Positions 1 through 7,035 of a DNA stretch of 41,212 bases are shown piece by piece. Every line of letters begins with the position of its first letter. The first letter of the stretch is position 1. A program made the translations under genes and the position numbers. The stretch spans positions 1 through 41,212 of the forward strand of contig LJUQ01000009.1 in the NCBI GenBank assembly GCA_001304505.1. Reading direction: 5' to 3'. The DNA is from Bacteroides sp. SM23_62_1. GTDB lineage: Bacteria; Bacteroidota; Bacteroidia; Bacteroidales; SM23-62. The notes beneath the pieces were generated by a model that was not told where the DNA came from, did not search any database, and worked only from the letters and a program-made list of their open reading frames with translations.

Positions 1-9
1 AAGGCCTTT

Positions 10-100
10 AGCAGGGAGCAGGGAGTAAAGAGTAGGGAGTAAGGAGTAAGGAGTAAGGAGTAAGGAGCAGGGAGCAGGGAGCAGGGAGCAGGGAAAGGGT
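10..100. repeat. Purine-rich tandem repeat (GGGAGCA / GGAGTAA units)
   Basis: About a dozen 7-bp units alternate between GGGAGCA and GGAGTAA. The tract is short-period and low-complexity. Similar tracts follow stop codons at 20400-20480 and, on the other strand, 25815-25878. Confidence 0.8.
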
Positions 101-317
101 TGGATAATTTAGTGATAATATGCATTAAAAGATCGGATTGAGCTCCTGATTGACAATTCATTGGCATTCAAACGTTAATCAACATCTGATGCATATTATT
201 TTAGTTACCAGTTGCAGGAAATTAAGTGCAGGTTACCTTATTCATGGTAGTTTGAGTAAATAGTATGAGGCCACTTTAACTTAATGAGAATATTATACTG
301 ATAACCAGAAATCGTAA

Positions 318-488
318 TCCAGGAACCATATTACCCCACACCCTATTCCCTCACCCACCAGAAACCAGGAACCAGGAACTATACTATACCACACCCCATT
401 CCCTCACCCACCAGAAACCAGGAACCAGGAACCGGAAACCATACTACCCCACACCCAATTCCCTCATCCACCAGGAACCAGCAACTCC
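318..488 (-). repeat. About 60-bp minisatellite, locus A (3 units)
   Basis: Three imperfect units share a run of ACCAGGAACC, an ATACTACCCCACACCC-like segment and ATTCCCTCACCCACCAG. The reverse complement of the same unit recurs at 4424-4630. At both loci the unit has the same orientation relative to the neighbouring gene and lies on its 3' side: the minus gene 809-2077 here, the plus gene 3327-4424 there. Confidence 0.75.
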
Positions 489-492
489 AGGA

Positions 493-580
493 ATGGCAGC
501 AATCATTGATTTCTTTGCCATTTCAGGGATGCTTGACAAACATTGGCACCCGCCTCAGGCGGATTGCCTGTTTTTCGGCA
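493..580 (+). repeat. 88-nt dispersed repeat, copy A (with micro-ORF)
   Basis: This stretch matches 2799-2886 in inverted orientation over exactly 88 nt without gaps, at 74 of 88 positions by my count. It carries two potential hairpins, one around 550-565 (CCGCCT/AGGCGG) and one around 493-521. An ATG at 493 opens a 46-codon frame to a TGA at 631-633, and its first 30 codons align with the micro-ORF of copy B (shared DFFAIS and ADCLFFGT). Whether the conserved object is a peptide, an RNA or a DNA structure is not settled. Confidence 0.7.
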
Positions 581-808
581 CGGCGACCAGCAACCAGGAA
601 CCACAATCCCCGGTTAACAACCGGCATTACTGACCGATTCACACCTGGTGGGCCATTCTTGCCGATTGACAATCGGTAGAACTAACAACCTTTCCCACCT
701 TCCCATTTTTGAACATTGAACCCTAAACCTATATTCCTTACCCTTACCCTTAGCTTCAGCCTTATTAAACGTAATCTTGAACCTTAAACCTGGTAGTTTT
801 AACTCTTA

Positions 809-2077
809 TTACTCAGCAGGGATATCATCAAGATGAATCTGTGCCATTTCCTCTTCATTGAAATGGATATCGCCTGCGGTAGGAGTGGGATCCCAGCATT
901 GCTCAAGGCTACCAGGCACGGGCTCTTCAACTGGAATCAGAAAATATTCATTTCCGGCATTGTCTGTTTTAACCTTTCCGCCGCTTCTCACCACTGCATT
1001 ACGGACCAGTTTCGCACATACATTGATAAGCTCACTGACGTTATAATCTGTATATGAGAATTTTGTTTCATAGTCCAGGGCACTTTTATATACATCAGGC
1101 AGGTTTTCAAAGCCGATTGTGGTGAAGAGAATACCTCCTGCGTTGGCAGGGTTGCAGTCTGAATCCTGTCCGCAGCGGGTGGATATAACGATGGTTTTTT
1201 CAATATCCCCTTCTCCGTATAGTAATCCAATGACAATGTATGCGCCATTGATTTTGGCATCAATGTTAAAGGGATCATCAGGTTCGTTGCAGGAAAATTT
1301 CCGGTATTCCGGATTCAGGTGATATTTTTCATTAACCAGGTCCCAGGTTTTTTCCCAGCCATCCGGATTTTCCCTGTACCACCTCAGCACATCGCTTATA
1401 GCTTCATGATACTGGCTTCCTTCAGGGATACATTTTAAACCTGCTTCCACTATTTTTTCCATATCATCTTCAAAGAAAGCTTCGGCATACATACCTGCAA
1501 CGAACTGGCCTCCATAGAGTCCATCTCCATAATTCATAATCCGCCCAAAAATTTCTCCGAGATAAATAGCCAGGTTCGGCATTCCGGGCGATATCAGTCC
1601 GGCATAATCTGCCTCGATCTGGTAATCGATATCATCGGCATGTTTGTTATATTCAGGGTGTCCCGAGGCTGGTGGCGCAATACCACTTCTGAGGTTGTCG
1701 CGACCGGCCCTGTTTGCATGCCAGAGCATATATCTGCTATTTGCAAAATCGATTCCTGCCTGGCGAATAGAGACAATAAAACCATATTTTTCAAGTGTCC
1801 TCAGGAAGGTCATCTCTACATAGATATCATCCTGGTTGAACTGGTTAATCATATCCGGGGTCCACTCCGGGACCATATCAGCAGGAATGATTTCTCCTTT
1901 CCACCTGAATTCAGTCGGCCCGCCCCATCCCACACCAACCATTTGCCCGATCCAGCCGGCTTTGACCTTGTCCATGTATTCCTCGTATGAGATTTTACGA
2001 AACTCGACCCTCACTTTATTGCAACCGAAGAGAAGGGAAAGAGAGATTATTAAAGAAAAAATAACTGCCTTTTTCAT
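809..2077 (-). CDS. ADP-ribosylglycohydrolase-family lipoprotein
   Basis: The 422-residue product starts with a lipoprotein signal (lipobox LLFGC, Cys19), so it is probably anchored in an envelope membrane. The rest has the DraG/ADP-ribosylglycohydrolase fold. An Asp pair stands in QDDIYVEMT (D83, D84) and the second metal-binding motif is GQDSDCNPANAG near residue 305, matching the family's di-magnesium site. Known members remove ADP-ribose from proteins or small molecules. Exported lipoprotein members are common in Bacteroidota, but their substrates are largely unknown, and ribosyl or glycoside hydrolysis in the periplasm is only inferred. The gene lies 127 bp downstream of the 2205-2753 gene on the same strand, separated by a strong hairpin, so it is probably transcribed separately. 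Confidence 0.88.
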   Translation of the reverse strand: MKKAVIFSLIISLSLLFGCNKVRVEFRKISYEEYMDKVKAGWIGQMVGVGWGGPTEFRWKGEIIPADMVPEWTPDMINQFNQDDIYVEMTFLRTLEKYGFIVSIRQAGIDFANSRYMLWHANRAGRDNLRSGIAPPASGHPEYNKHADDIDYQIEADYAGLISPGMPNLAIYLGEIFGRIMNYGDGLYGGQFVAGMYAEAFFEDDMEKIVEAGLKCIPEGSQYHEAISDVLRWYRENPDGWEKTWDLVNEKYHLNPEYRKFSCNEPDDPFNIDAKINGAYIVIGLLYGEGDIEKTIVISTRCGQDSDCNPANAGGILFTTIGFENLPDVYKSALDYETKFSYTDYNVSELINVCAKLVRNAVVRSGGKVKTDNAGNEYFLIPVEEPVPGSLEQCWDPTPTAGDIHFNEEEMAQIHLDDIPAE

Positions 2078-2170
2078 TTTTATAAGGTTTAAATGTGGAT
2101 TAATGTCTTTTACAAAATTAATGATTTAGTGGACTGGTAATCAGAAAAAAGAATTTTATTGGAGACAGAA

Positions 2171-2209
2171 TATAACCCTTGGAGCTTTTAAAGATCTCCA
2201 AGGGTTATA
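2171..2209. terminator. 14-bp perfect hairpin at the 3' end of the methyltransferase-like gene
   Basis: TATAACCCTTGGAG (2171-2184) pairs perfectly with 2196-2209 across an 11-nt loop. The stem overlaps the stop codon (2205-2207) of the minus-strand gene. No clear T-run follows on the minus strand, so it may be a weak terminator or a 3'-end stabiliser. Confidence 0.6.
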
Positions 2210-2753
2210 CCTTCAAAGGAAATAACATGGGAACTTTCTTCATATAATCCTCATATTCCTTACCGAATTTGGCTATAAGTAGTTTTTCTTCGTGGCGGGA
2301 TATGTAATAGTAAAATACAATTGCAATAATCCAGATAATTACTGAAAAAAGTGAAAGTGTTAGGACAATCATCCCAAGATATGTAAGTATTGATCCAAGG
2401 TAAACAGGATGCCTGACAATTGAGAAAACACCTTTTGTTATCACCTCTGGTTTTTCCCTTATCTCGCCAAATACCATTTTGAGTCCGGCCCGTGCCAGGT
2501 AACCGGCAATTGCCAGAATGATCATTCCTGGGATGACCTGGACATACCATTTTAAATTTTCATTCAGAAAAGTGGAGTACGTGAAGATAAAGGAATCCAG
2601 TACCCATACGATAAGAAAAATAACAGCCAGGATGAGCTGACCGGCATCTCCATATTTATATTCCCCTGCCAGATCCGGACGATTCTCATGCTGTCCATGG
2701 TGATGATGAGTATTTTTTTCAAGATTCATGATACAGTAATTTGTTTTTATCAT
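2205..2753 (-). CDS. Isoprenylcysteine carboxyl methyltransferase-family membrane protein
   Basis: The 182-residue integral membrane protein has about four hydrophobic segments. The C-terminal half has the ICMT/PEMT-like core: a helix, GVFSIVRHPVYLGSI (the RHP-Y-G signature that binds S-adenosylmethionine in this superfamily), then a hydrophobic hairpin and EEKLLIAKFGKEYEDYMKKVP, where the Glu pair and the Y-x-x-Y are typical. The N-terminus carries a His run (HHHHGQH) that could bind metal. Bacterial relatives methylate unknown lipids or small molecules. Start: the ATG at 2753 gives the longest frame, but the ATG at residue 9 (2729) is equally plausible because neither has a clear ribosome site. 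Confidence 0.82.
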   Translation of the reverse strand: MIKTNYCIMNLEKNTHHHHGQHENRPDLAGEYKYGDAGQLILAVIFLIVWVLDSFIFTYSTFLNENLKWYVQVIPGMIILAIAGYLARAGLKMVFGEIREKPEVITKGVFSIVRHPVYLGSILTYLGMIVLTLSLFSVIIWIIAIVFYYYISRHEEKLLIAKFGKEYEDYMKKVPMLFPLKV

Positions 2754-2798
2754 TTAAGACGATTCATAAATGAATTTATTTTAGGTTTCAGGTTACAG

Positions 2799-2886
2799 TG
2801 CCGAAAAACAAGCAATCAGCCTCAGGCTGATGCCTATATTCTTCGAGCATCCTCGAAATGGCAAAGAAATCAAAGATTTCTGCCAT
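2799..2886 (-). repeat. 88-nt dispersed repeat, copy B (with micro-ORF)
   Basis: This is the inverted partner of 493-580 (about 84% identity, no gaps). Hairpin one is ATCAGCCT-C-AGGCTGAT (2815-2831). Against copy A one base pair changes on both sides (A:T to C:G) and another changes to a wobble. Hairpin two is AGAAATC-AAA-GATTTCT inside an outer ATGGC/GCCAT pair. On the minus strand an ATG at 2886 opens a 32-codon frame ending at a TGA at 2788-2790, alignable codon by codon with copy A. Confidence 0.7.
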
Positions 2887-2946
2887 ATCGGGAATTGCGA
2901 GTTACAAGTTAATGAATTATGGGTGTTATTTAATCATAATATGACT

Positions 2947-3087
2947 TTATTTGAAGGTTTTCCGTTCCGGATGTCTTAACGCTTCGTTGAAAATTCTTCC
3001 TTCATGAACAAAATCAAGAGCTGATCCGCTGCCTTTTACAACAAGGAGTTTATCCTTAATATGAACAGATTCCAGGAGTGAATTATT
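2947..3087 (-). pseudogene. C-terminal remnant of an AbrB/SpoVT-like double-lobe protein
   Basis: In the minus frame ending at the TAA at 2947-2949, the last 46 codons read like the C-terminus of the intact protein encoded at 6483-6950. DKLLVVKGSGSALDF corresponds to NKLLVGKGSGLALAF, and EALRHPERKTFK corresponds to EACRHPELQTFK, ending at the same residue. An in-frame TAA (3088-3090) precedes the segment. The same frame stays open back to an ATG at 3150, whose short translation (starting MAKNRWKVVPSQG) could be a worn second-lobe start or unrelated DNA inside the inverted repeat. The first lobe is missing. This is a truncated paralogue or the remains of a duplicated gene. Confidence 0.75.
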
Positions 3088-3326
3088 TTATTCATAAGCG
3101 ACGAATTGCTGACCCTGAGAAGGCACAACCTTCCAGCGATTTTTTGCCATTTAAATAATTCACGGTAATAAAACAAGTTTAAGTTTCTAATTGATGAATT
3201 CGTGGTTGCTAATGTATAATTAAAAACAAAATCTCAATTTTTTTTAATAATCACGAAGAGTATTCAAATCATCCTTTATCTTTATAATGCATATATATGA
3301 ATCAATATACGAATTAATCTATCATT

Positions 3327-4424
3327 ATGGCCAACAACACAAGACATCATTCAAGACGCGATTTTATCCGGAAAACTGTTGGTGCCGGTATCGCTGTTTC
3401 AGCCTTTCCTTTCTCATTTTGTTCTCAGAATATACCACCTGGCGATAAGGATTTTATCGTCAGTATTGTGAAGATAAAAGATAATAATATCATTTATGCT
3501 GTGGAGGAAGCCATCGACCTTCTGGGTGGAATCAATACTGTTACTGCTGGTAAAGACAGGATTATGCTCAAGCCTAACCTGGTGGCTGAAGGTCCCACTT
3601 TTACCACTCAACCCGAAGTAATCAAAGCACTTGCCTTGTTGATAAAAAATGCGGGGAAAGATGTATCCATTGGTGAGGGCTCGGCAGCTGCAGGTGGATT
3701 CAATGCGACAAATGAAGGAATTTTCAGGACAAAGAAACAGGACATCCTTGATGGCATGCAGCAATATGTATTTGATCAGCTCGGTTATACAGATCTTGCT
3801 CAATCAATAAATGTCCCGCTGGTAAATCTTCACAGTGGTGAGATGACTGAAGCGGAAGTACAGGATGGTTATCTGTTTGATAAAATCACTCTTCACAATT
3901 CAGTTGCTGAAACAGACCTTCTTTGTTCTGTCCCTATGATGAAAACTCATGTGCTGGCAACTGTTACATTGAGTATGAAAAATCTGATCGGTGTCTATCC
4001 CGGGACCGTATATTATTCAGTAAGGTCATGGTTACACGATCATGCTGCAGCAAATGGTTCACCCGGAGTGGGGTATGAGATTGTTGATATGCTGAAGGCC
4101 GTTAAAACCGGTCTTGTGGTCATTGATGCTTCCAGAGCCATGGAGGGCGACGGGCCGACAGACGGTTCACTTGTGGATATGGGATTAATTATTGCTGGAA
4201 ACAACCCACTTGCAGCTGATATGGTTACTACGAAACTGATGAGTTTTAATCTTGATGAGGTGCCTGCCATCACCCTGGCCCGGCAGGCTGGAATGGGTCC
4301 CGATAGCATGGATGAGATTGAGGTAAGGGGAGAGAAAATAGAAGATGTCAGGAAATCTTTCAAACGTCCGAATCTAGTTCCATGGCCACAGATAAGCCCT
4401 GTGTGGGGGAATCAGGAAATATAG
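3327..4424 (+). CDS. DUF362 domain protein with Tat signal
   Basis: The 365-residue protein opens with a twin-arginine leader (SRRDFIRKT followed by a hydrophobic stretch to about residue 32), so it is probably exported folded. From residue 45 it follows the DUF362 pattern: IMLKPNLV near residue 90, the GEGSAAAGGF loop, the PMMKTHVLATVTLSMKNL core near 205-225, and GNNPLAADMVTTKLMSF near 290. There are no C-terminal ferredoxin cysteines, unlike many DUF362 proteins. The function is unknown; Tat-exported versions are widespread in Bacteroidota. The minisatellite locus B begins directly at the stop codon. Confidence 0.87.
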   Translation: MANNTRHHSRRDFIRKTVGAGIAVSAFPFSFCSQNIPPGDKDFIVSIVKIKDNNIIYAVEEAIDLLGGINTVTAGKDRIMLKPNLVAEGPTFTTQPEVIKALALLIKNAGKDVSIGEGSAAAGGFNATNEGIFRTKKQDILDGMQQYVFDQLGYTDLAQSINVPLVNLHSGEMTEAEVQDGYLFDKITLHNSVAETDLLCSVPMMKTHVLATVTLSMKNLIGVYPGTVYYSVRSWLHDHAAANGSPGVGYEIVDMLKAVKTGLVVIDASRAMEGDGPTDGSLVDMGLIIAGNNPLAADMVTTKLMSFNLDEVPAITLARQAGMGPDSMDEIEVRGEKIEDVRKSFKRPNLVPWPQISPVWGNQEI

Positions 4425-4630
4425 TTTCCGGTTTTCAGTTCTCAGTTCCTGGTGCATGAGGGAATTGAGTGTGGGGTAGTATAGTTTCCAGTTCCTGGTT
4501 CCTGGTGGGTAAGGGAATTGGGTGTTGTGTAGTATAGTTTCCAGTTCCTGGTTCCTGGTTCCTGGTAGGTGAGGGAATAGGGTGTGGGGTAATATGGTTT
4601 CCGGTTCCTGGTTCCTTGTTCCTGGTGGTT
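4424..4630 (+). repeat. About 60-bp minisatellite, locus B (3-4 units)
   Basis: Repeated units contain AGTTTCCAGTTCCTGGTTCC, then GTGAGGGAAT and GGGTGTGGGGTA-like segments. They are the reverse complement of locus A at 318-488. The array starts at the last base of the DUF362 stop codon and ends about 55 bp before the VOC gene. It also creates a spurious minus-strand open frame. Confidence 0.8.
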
Positions 4631-4688
4631 GCTTGACTACCTATTGACATGTTGATAACATTCTGAAACAACAGTAACAATATAACTC

Positions 4689-5078
4689 ATGGAACAAAAT
4701 AAAAATGTCGTCGGCTGGTTTGAAATCCCTGTCACAGATATGGAACGGGCCATTAAATTTTATGAAGAAATTCTGGGTATTATACTCTACCGGAATCAAT
4801 TTGGGCCACTGGATATGGCCTGGTTCCAAATGGATGAGACCGGCAATGGTGCACCCGGATCACTGGTATATTACCCTGACCAGTATAAACCATCAGCAGA
4901 TGGTGTATTGATTTATTTTACCTCTCCCTCAGGAGATGTAAGCCAGGAGCTGGCCCGGGTGGAAAAAGCAGGCGGAAAGCTCCTCCGGCCCAAAACATTA
5001 ATCAGTGAAGATGTCGGATACATGGGTCTTTTCTTCGATACGGAAGGGAACAAGATTGCTATTCATTCAAGGAAATAA
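4689..5078 (+). CDS. VOC-superfamily (glyoxalase/bleomycin-resistance-like) protein
   Basis: The 129-residue protein has the paired beta-alpha-beta-beta-beta modules of the vicinal oxygen chelate fold. The first begins VVGWFEIPVTDMERAIKFYEE (residues 7-27), the second GDVSQELARVEKAGGKLLRP (about 79-98), ending GLFFDTEGNKIAIHS. The final Glu/Asp-rich strand and the His near the end match usual metal-binding positions, but the substrate cannot be inferred. The gene is followed after 7 bp by the SIS gene on the same strand, so the two are almost certainly co-transcribed. Confidence 0.88.
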   Translation: MEQNKNVVGWFEIPVTDMERAIKFYEEILGIILYRNQFGPLDMAWFQMDETGNGAPGSLVYYPDQYKPSADGVLIYFTSPSGDVSQELARVEKAGGKLLRPKTLISEDVGYMGLFFDTEGNKIAIHSRK

Positions 5079-5085
5079 AGCCTTT

Positions 5086-6009
5086 ATGAAAGAGATGATA
5101 GCCGAAATAATGGAGATCCCTGTTAGAGCATGGTATTGCTATGAAAATACCAGGGAACTGTTATTGCCCAGTAATATCCCTTACCTGGGCATGGGCTCAT
5201 CATTTATTGCATGTCTGACATTGAAATATGCAGGTAAGGATATTCATCCGGAAATTGCTTCCGAATTTTTTAACTACCTGTCTCTTGGGAAAGTCAATCC
5301 CCTTGGAGTGCTCATATCCCAGTCAGGAGAAAGTTCTGAAACGTTATGGTGCAGGGAACTCTTCAAGGAATACATCGCCATCACAAACGAAACCGAATGT
5401 TCACTTACCAGGGCGTTGAATGTTAAAGAGGTTATACCACTCTATGCAGGCAGGGAAAATTACTCAGCCACCAAAACCTATATTAACTTATTGGTCGTTT
5501 TATATAGCGGTTTCGGTATGGATATCAGACCAGCCCTGGAAAATCTTGATGCCAGTATTGAGCTTTACCGCGAGTGGGGAGAAAAAACTGCCAGTGAACT
5601 TATCTCATATATCGAAAAAGAAAAAGTCAATGGATTTTGTTTCACGGGTAGCGGGCCAAATATTGCAACTGCTTTACAGGGCGCACTAACTTTTGGTGAA
5701 ACAACAAAACTATCAGCAACCGGAATGGCATTAGCACAATACGATCATGGTCCAAAAGAAACATCTCCCGGAAGTATTGTCTTTCTGATTCATACACAAG
5801 GCCCCTCATGCAAAAGAACGAAGAAACTGGCTGAAACACTATCCAATGCAGGCGCGATGATTATACCTGTCGAAGACAGCTCCCTCCCGGAAATCTTAAG
5901 TCCCTTTACAGCAATCGTTAAAATTAACTTTCTTTCCTGTTATTTAGCTATAGAGCTTGGTATCAAAGGGACATTTAATATTGGCAGTAAGATTACAAGA
6001 GTGGATTGA
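5086..6009 (+). CDS. SIS-domain sugar isomerase/aminotransferase-like protein
   Basis: I start the gene at the ATG at 5086, giving 307 residues. The longer frame from 5005 overlaps the VOC gene, and its extra 27 residues have no family character. Two SIS (sugar isomerase) domains are present. The first has GMGSS (35-39) and ISQSGESSET (77-86), the phosphosugar-binding Ser/Thr loop. The second begins near GFCFTGSGPNIATALQGAL and contains TKLSATGMALAQYDHGP, reminiscent of the GlmS/FrlB/AgaS isomerase half. The protein lacks a glutaminase domain, so it is more likely a deglycase, isomerase or regulator acting on an amino-sugar phosphate in the cytoplasm than GlmS itself. The VOC partner in the same operon hints at sugar-adduct or aldehyde metabolism; that is inference. 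Confidence 0.83.
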   Translation: MKEMIAEIMEIPVRAWYCYENTRELLLPSNIPYLGMGSSFIACLTLKYAGKDIHPEIASEFFNYLSLGKVNPLGVLISQSGESSETLWCRELFKEYIAITNETECSLTRALNVKEVIPLYAGRENYSATKTYINLLVVLYSGFGMDIRPALENLDASIELYREWGEKTASELISYIEKEKVNGFCFTGSGPNIATALQGALTFGETTKLSATGMALAQYDHGPKETSPGSIVFLIHTQGPSCKRTKKLAETLSNAGAMIIPVEDSSLPEILSPFTAIVKINFLSCYLAIELGIKGTFNIGSKITRVD

Positions 6010-6138
6010 GGAAGAAGGGAAAGCGAAAGGTTGAAGATGAGACTGAGGTAAAGGTGAAAGCTGAACCTAAGGAATATGTGGTTTCAATTACCGCAAAGGT
6101 TACAACTGATGCAACGGGAAGAAAGCTGATACCAAGGA

Positions 6139-6199
6139 AAGGTGCAAGGTGCAGGATGTAAGGTGCAGAGTGCAATGTGCAGGGTGCAAGGTGCAGGGT
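6139..6199 (+). repeat. GTGCAGGGTGCAAG tandem repeat
   Basis: About eight 7-bp units of the type GGTGCAA / GGTGCAG. The same unit recurs at 10342-10365 after the DPP IV gene, again in sense orientation downstream of a plus-strand gene. Confidence 0.8.
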
Positions 6200-6275
6200 A
6201 CAGATTGTTATAAAATTGAGTGATAAATATTGGTAGTCTGTTACATGGTCGAGGATGCAATCATCAAATTAGTTA

Positions 6276-6294
6276 TGCCGGTTGCTAACCGGCA
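6276..6294. repeat. GCCGGTT hairpin
   Basis: TGCCGGTT and AACCGGCA form a perfect 8-bp stem with a 3-nt loop. Smaller relatives lie at 610-624 (CCGGTT-AAC-AACCGG) and 662-676 (CCGATT-GAC-AATCGG), with a looser one at about 6325-6339. Confidence 0.65.
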
Positions 6295-6482
6295 GTTATA
6301 AATACCTGAATGAGATATCCAGATCCGGTTTTTGACCGGGACTTATAGTGAAGGTAAATTGGCGGATTTGTAAGACTAATATTCGGGCGGGTGGTAAAAC
6401 ACACCCAATCCCACATTCAGGAATCAACAACCCCGCCCGAATGTGCCGGTCGGTGTGGGCGGGAAGAAACCATCAACCTACG

Positions 6483-6950
6483 ATGCCACAACTCATCAAA
6501 GGAGGCAAATATGTCTTCGGATGGACAATTGTTCATTCCGACGGTGCTATCCTTATACCTCCTGAAGCCATGGAAGAATACAGCTTCAAATCCAATGATA
6601 AGCTGATTGTCATGAGTGGGAGTAAAACATCCAGGGGTTTTGCCATTACAACCATCAATAAAATTCTGAACACTCCAATCCTCATCAGGATTAAGCAATT
6701 TCCAATGTTGTATTCCTTCAAAAAACTCAAAAATGGCTATATAGAAGATAGTCAGAAAATCTATACCTGGTCAATGCTTGATTCTGCTGGTTATTTTACA
6801 ATTCATCCCGATATTCTGCTTAAATATTATATTGAACCTGGTAATAAACTTCTGGTCGGGAAGGGTAGCGGATTAGCACTTGCTTTCATAAAACATGGAA
6901 CAATCGTCTGGGAAGCATGTAGACATCCTGAGTTACAAACATTCAAATGA
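6483..6950 (+). CDS. Two-lobed AbrB/SpoVT-like protein
   Basis: I start at the ATG at 6483 (155 residues). The longer frame from 6348 runs through the GC-rich inverted repeat and has no family-like residues. The protein contains two similar lobes. Lobe one (about 9-56) is GWTIVHSDGAILIPPEAMEEY followed by FKSNDKLIVMSGS. Lobe two (about 91-137) is TWSMLDSAGYFTIHPDILLKY followed by IEPGNKLLVGKGSG. Each reads like the swapped-hairpin AbrB/MazE/SpoVT pattern (D-x-G-x-I-x-I-P, then G-D-x-L). Such proteins usually bind DNA, often their own promoter, but here both lobes sit in one chain and the DNA-binding role is unproven. A decayed paralogue lies 3.4 kb away at 2947-3087. No toxin gene is adjacent. 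Confidence 0.7.
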   Translation: MPQLIKGGKYVFGWTIVHSDGAILIPPEAMEEYSFKSNDKLIVMSGSKTSRGFAITTINKILNTPILIRIKQFPMLYSFKKLKNGYIEDSQKIYTWSMLDSAGYFTIHPDILLKYYIEPGNKLLVGKGSGLALAFIKHGTIVWEACRHPELQTFK

Positions 6951-7035
6951 CCTCATATAATAATATTAAATTTGATGAAATGTAAATTAAATAGACTGTT
7001 TTAAAAATAATAAACATTAACAGGAGAACTTAATA

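Larger units (their letters stand above)
1..808. other. Gene-free, repeat-rich left end
   Basis: I see no credible gene here. The stretch holds, in order, a purine-rich tandem tract (10-100), AT-rich unique DNA (about 100-315), three units of a roughly 60-bp minisatellite (318-488), copy A of an 88-nt repeat (493-580), two small hairpins (610-624 and 662-676), and a degenerate tract (about 720-770) that is purine-rich when read in the sense of the minus-strand gene ending at 809. Because purine-rich tails follow many stop codons in this window, the tract at 10-100 may be the tail of a plus-strand gene ending just left of the window; that is inference. Confidence 0.6.
2754..3326. other. Gene-poor interval with repeat copy and pseudogene remains
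   Basis: No intact gene. It contains copy B of the 88-nt repeat (2799-2886), a decayed AbrB-like coding fragment on the minus strand (2947-3087, perhaps extending to 3150), and an 11-bp inverted repeat at 3078-3088 / 3153-3163. AT-rich DNA of about 160 bp precedes the DUF362 start and should hold its promoter, though I see no convincing TAnnTTTG box. Confidence 0.6.
6010..6482. other. Repeat-bearing interval with hairpins before the AbrB-like gene
   Basis: No intact gene. A purine-rich stretch (6012-6138) follows the SIS stop and is open as about 50 codons in one frame without an ATG, possibly a coding remnant. A GTGCAGG/GTGCAAGG tandem repeat follows (6139-6199). Then comes a hairpin TGCCGGTT-GCT-AACCGGCA (6276-6294) and an 11-bp inverted repeat ATTCGGGCGGG (6381-6391) / CCCGCCCGAAT (6432-6442). 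The inverted repeat lies 41-102 bp upstream of the AbrB-like start and could be an operator or leader hairpin; that is inference. Confidence 0.55.

Noticed and set aside
1-100. CRISPR array
   Set aside because: The tandem tracts have 7-60 bp periods without unique spacers of even length, and no cas genes are present.
4435-4680. 81-codon minus-strand open frame with TRNQEPGTGN-like repeats
   Set aside because: It lies entirely in the 60-bp minisatellite; the period keeps the frame open. There is no start context and no protein character beyond the repeat.
5005-5085. Longer start for the SIS protein
   Set aside because: It would overlap the VOC gene by 74 bp and add 27 residues that are only a shifted reading of the VOC C-terminus.
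6348-6482. Longer start for the AbrB-like protein
   Set aside because: The extra 45 codons run through an inverted repeat and have no similarity to the lobes; the ATG at 6483 starts just before lobe one.
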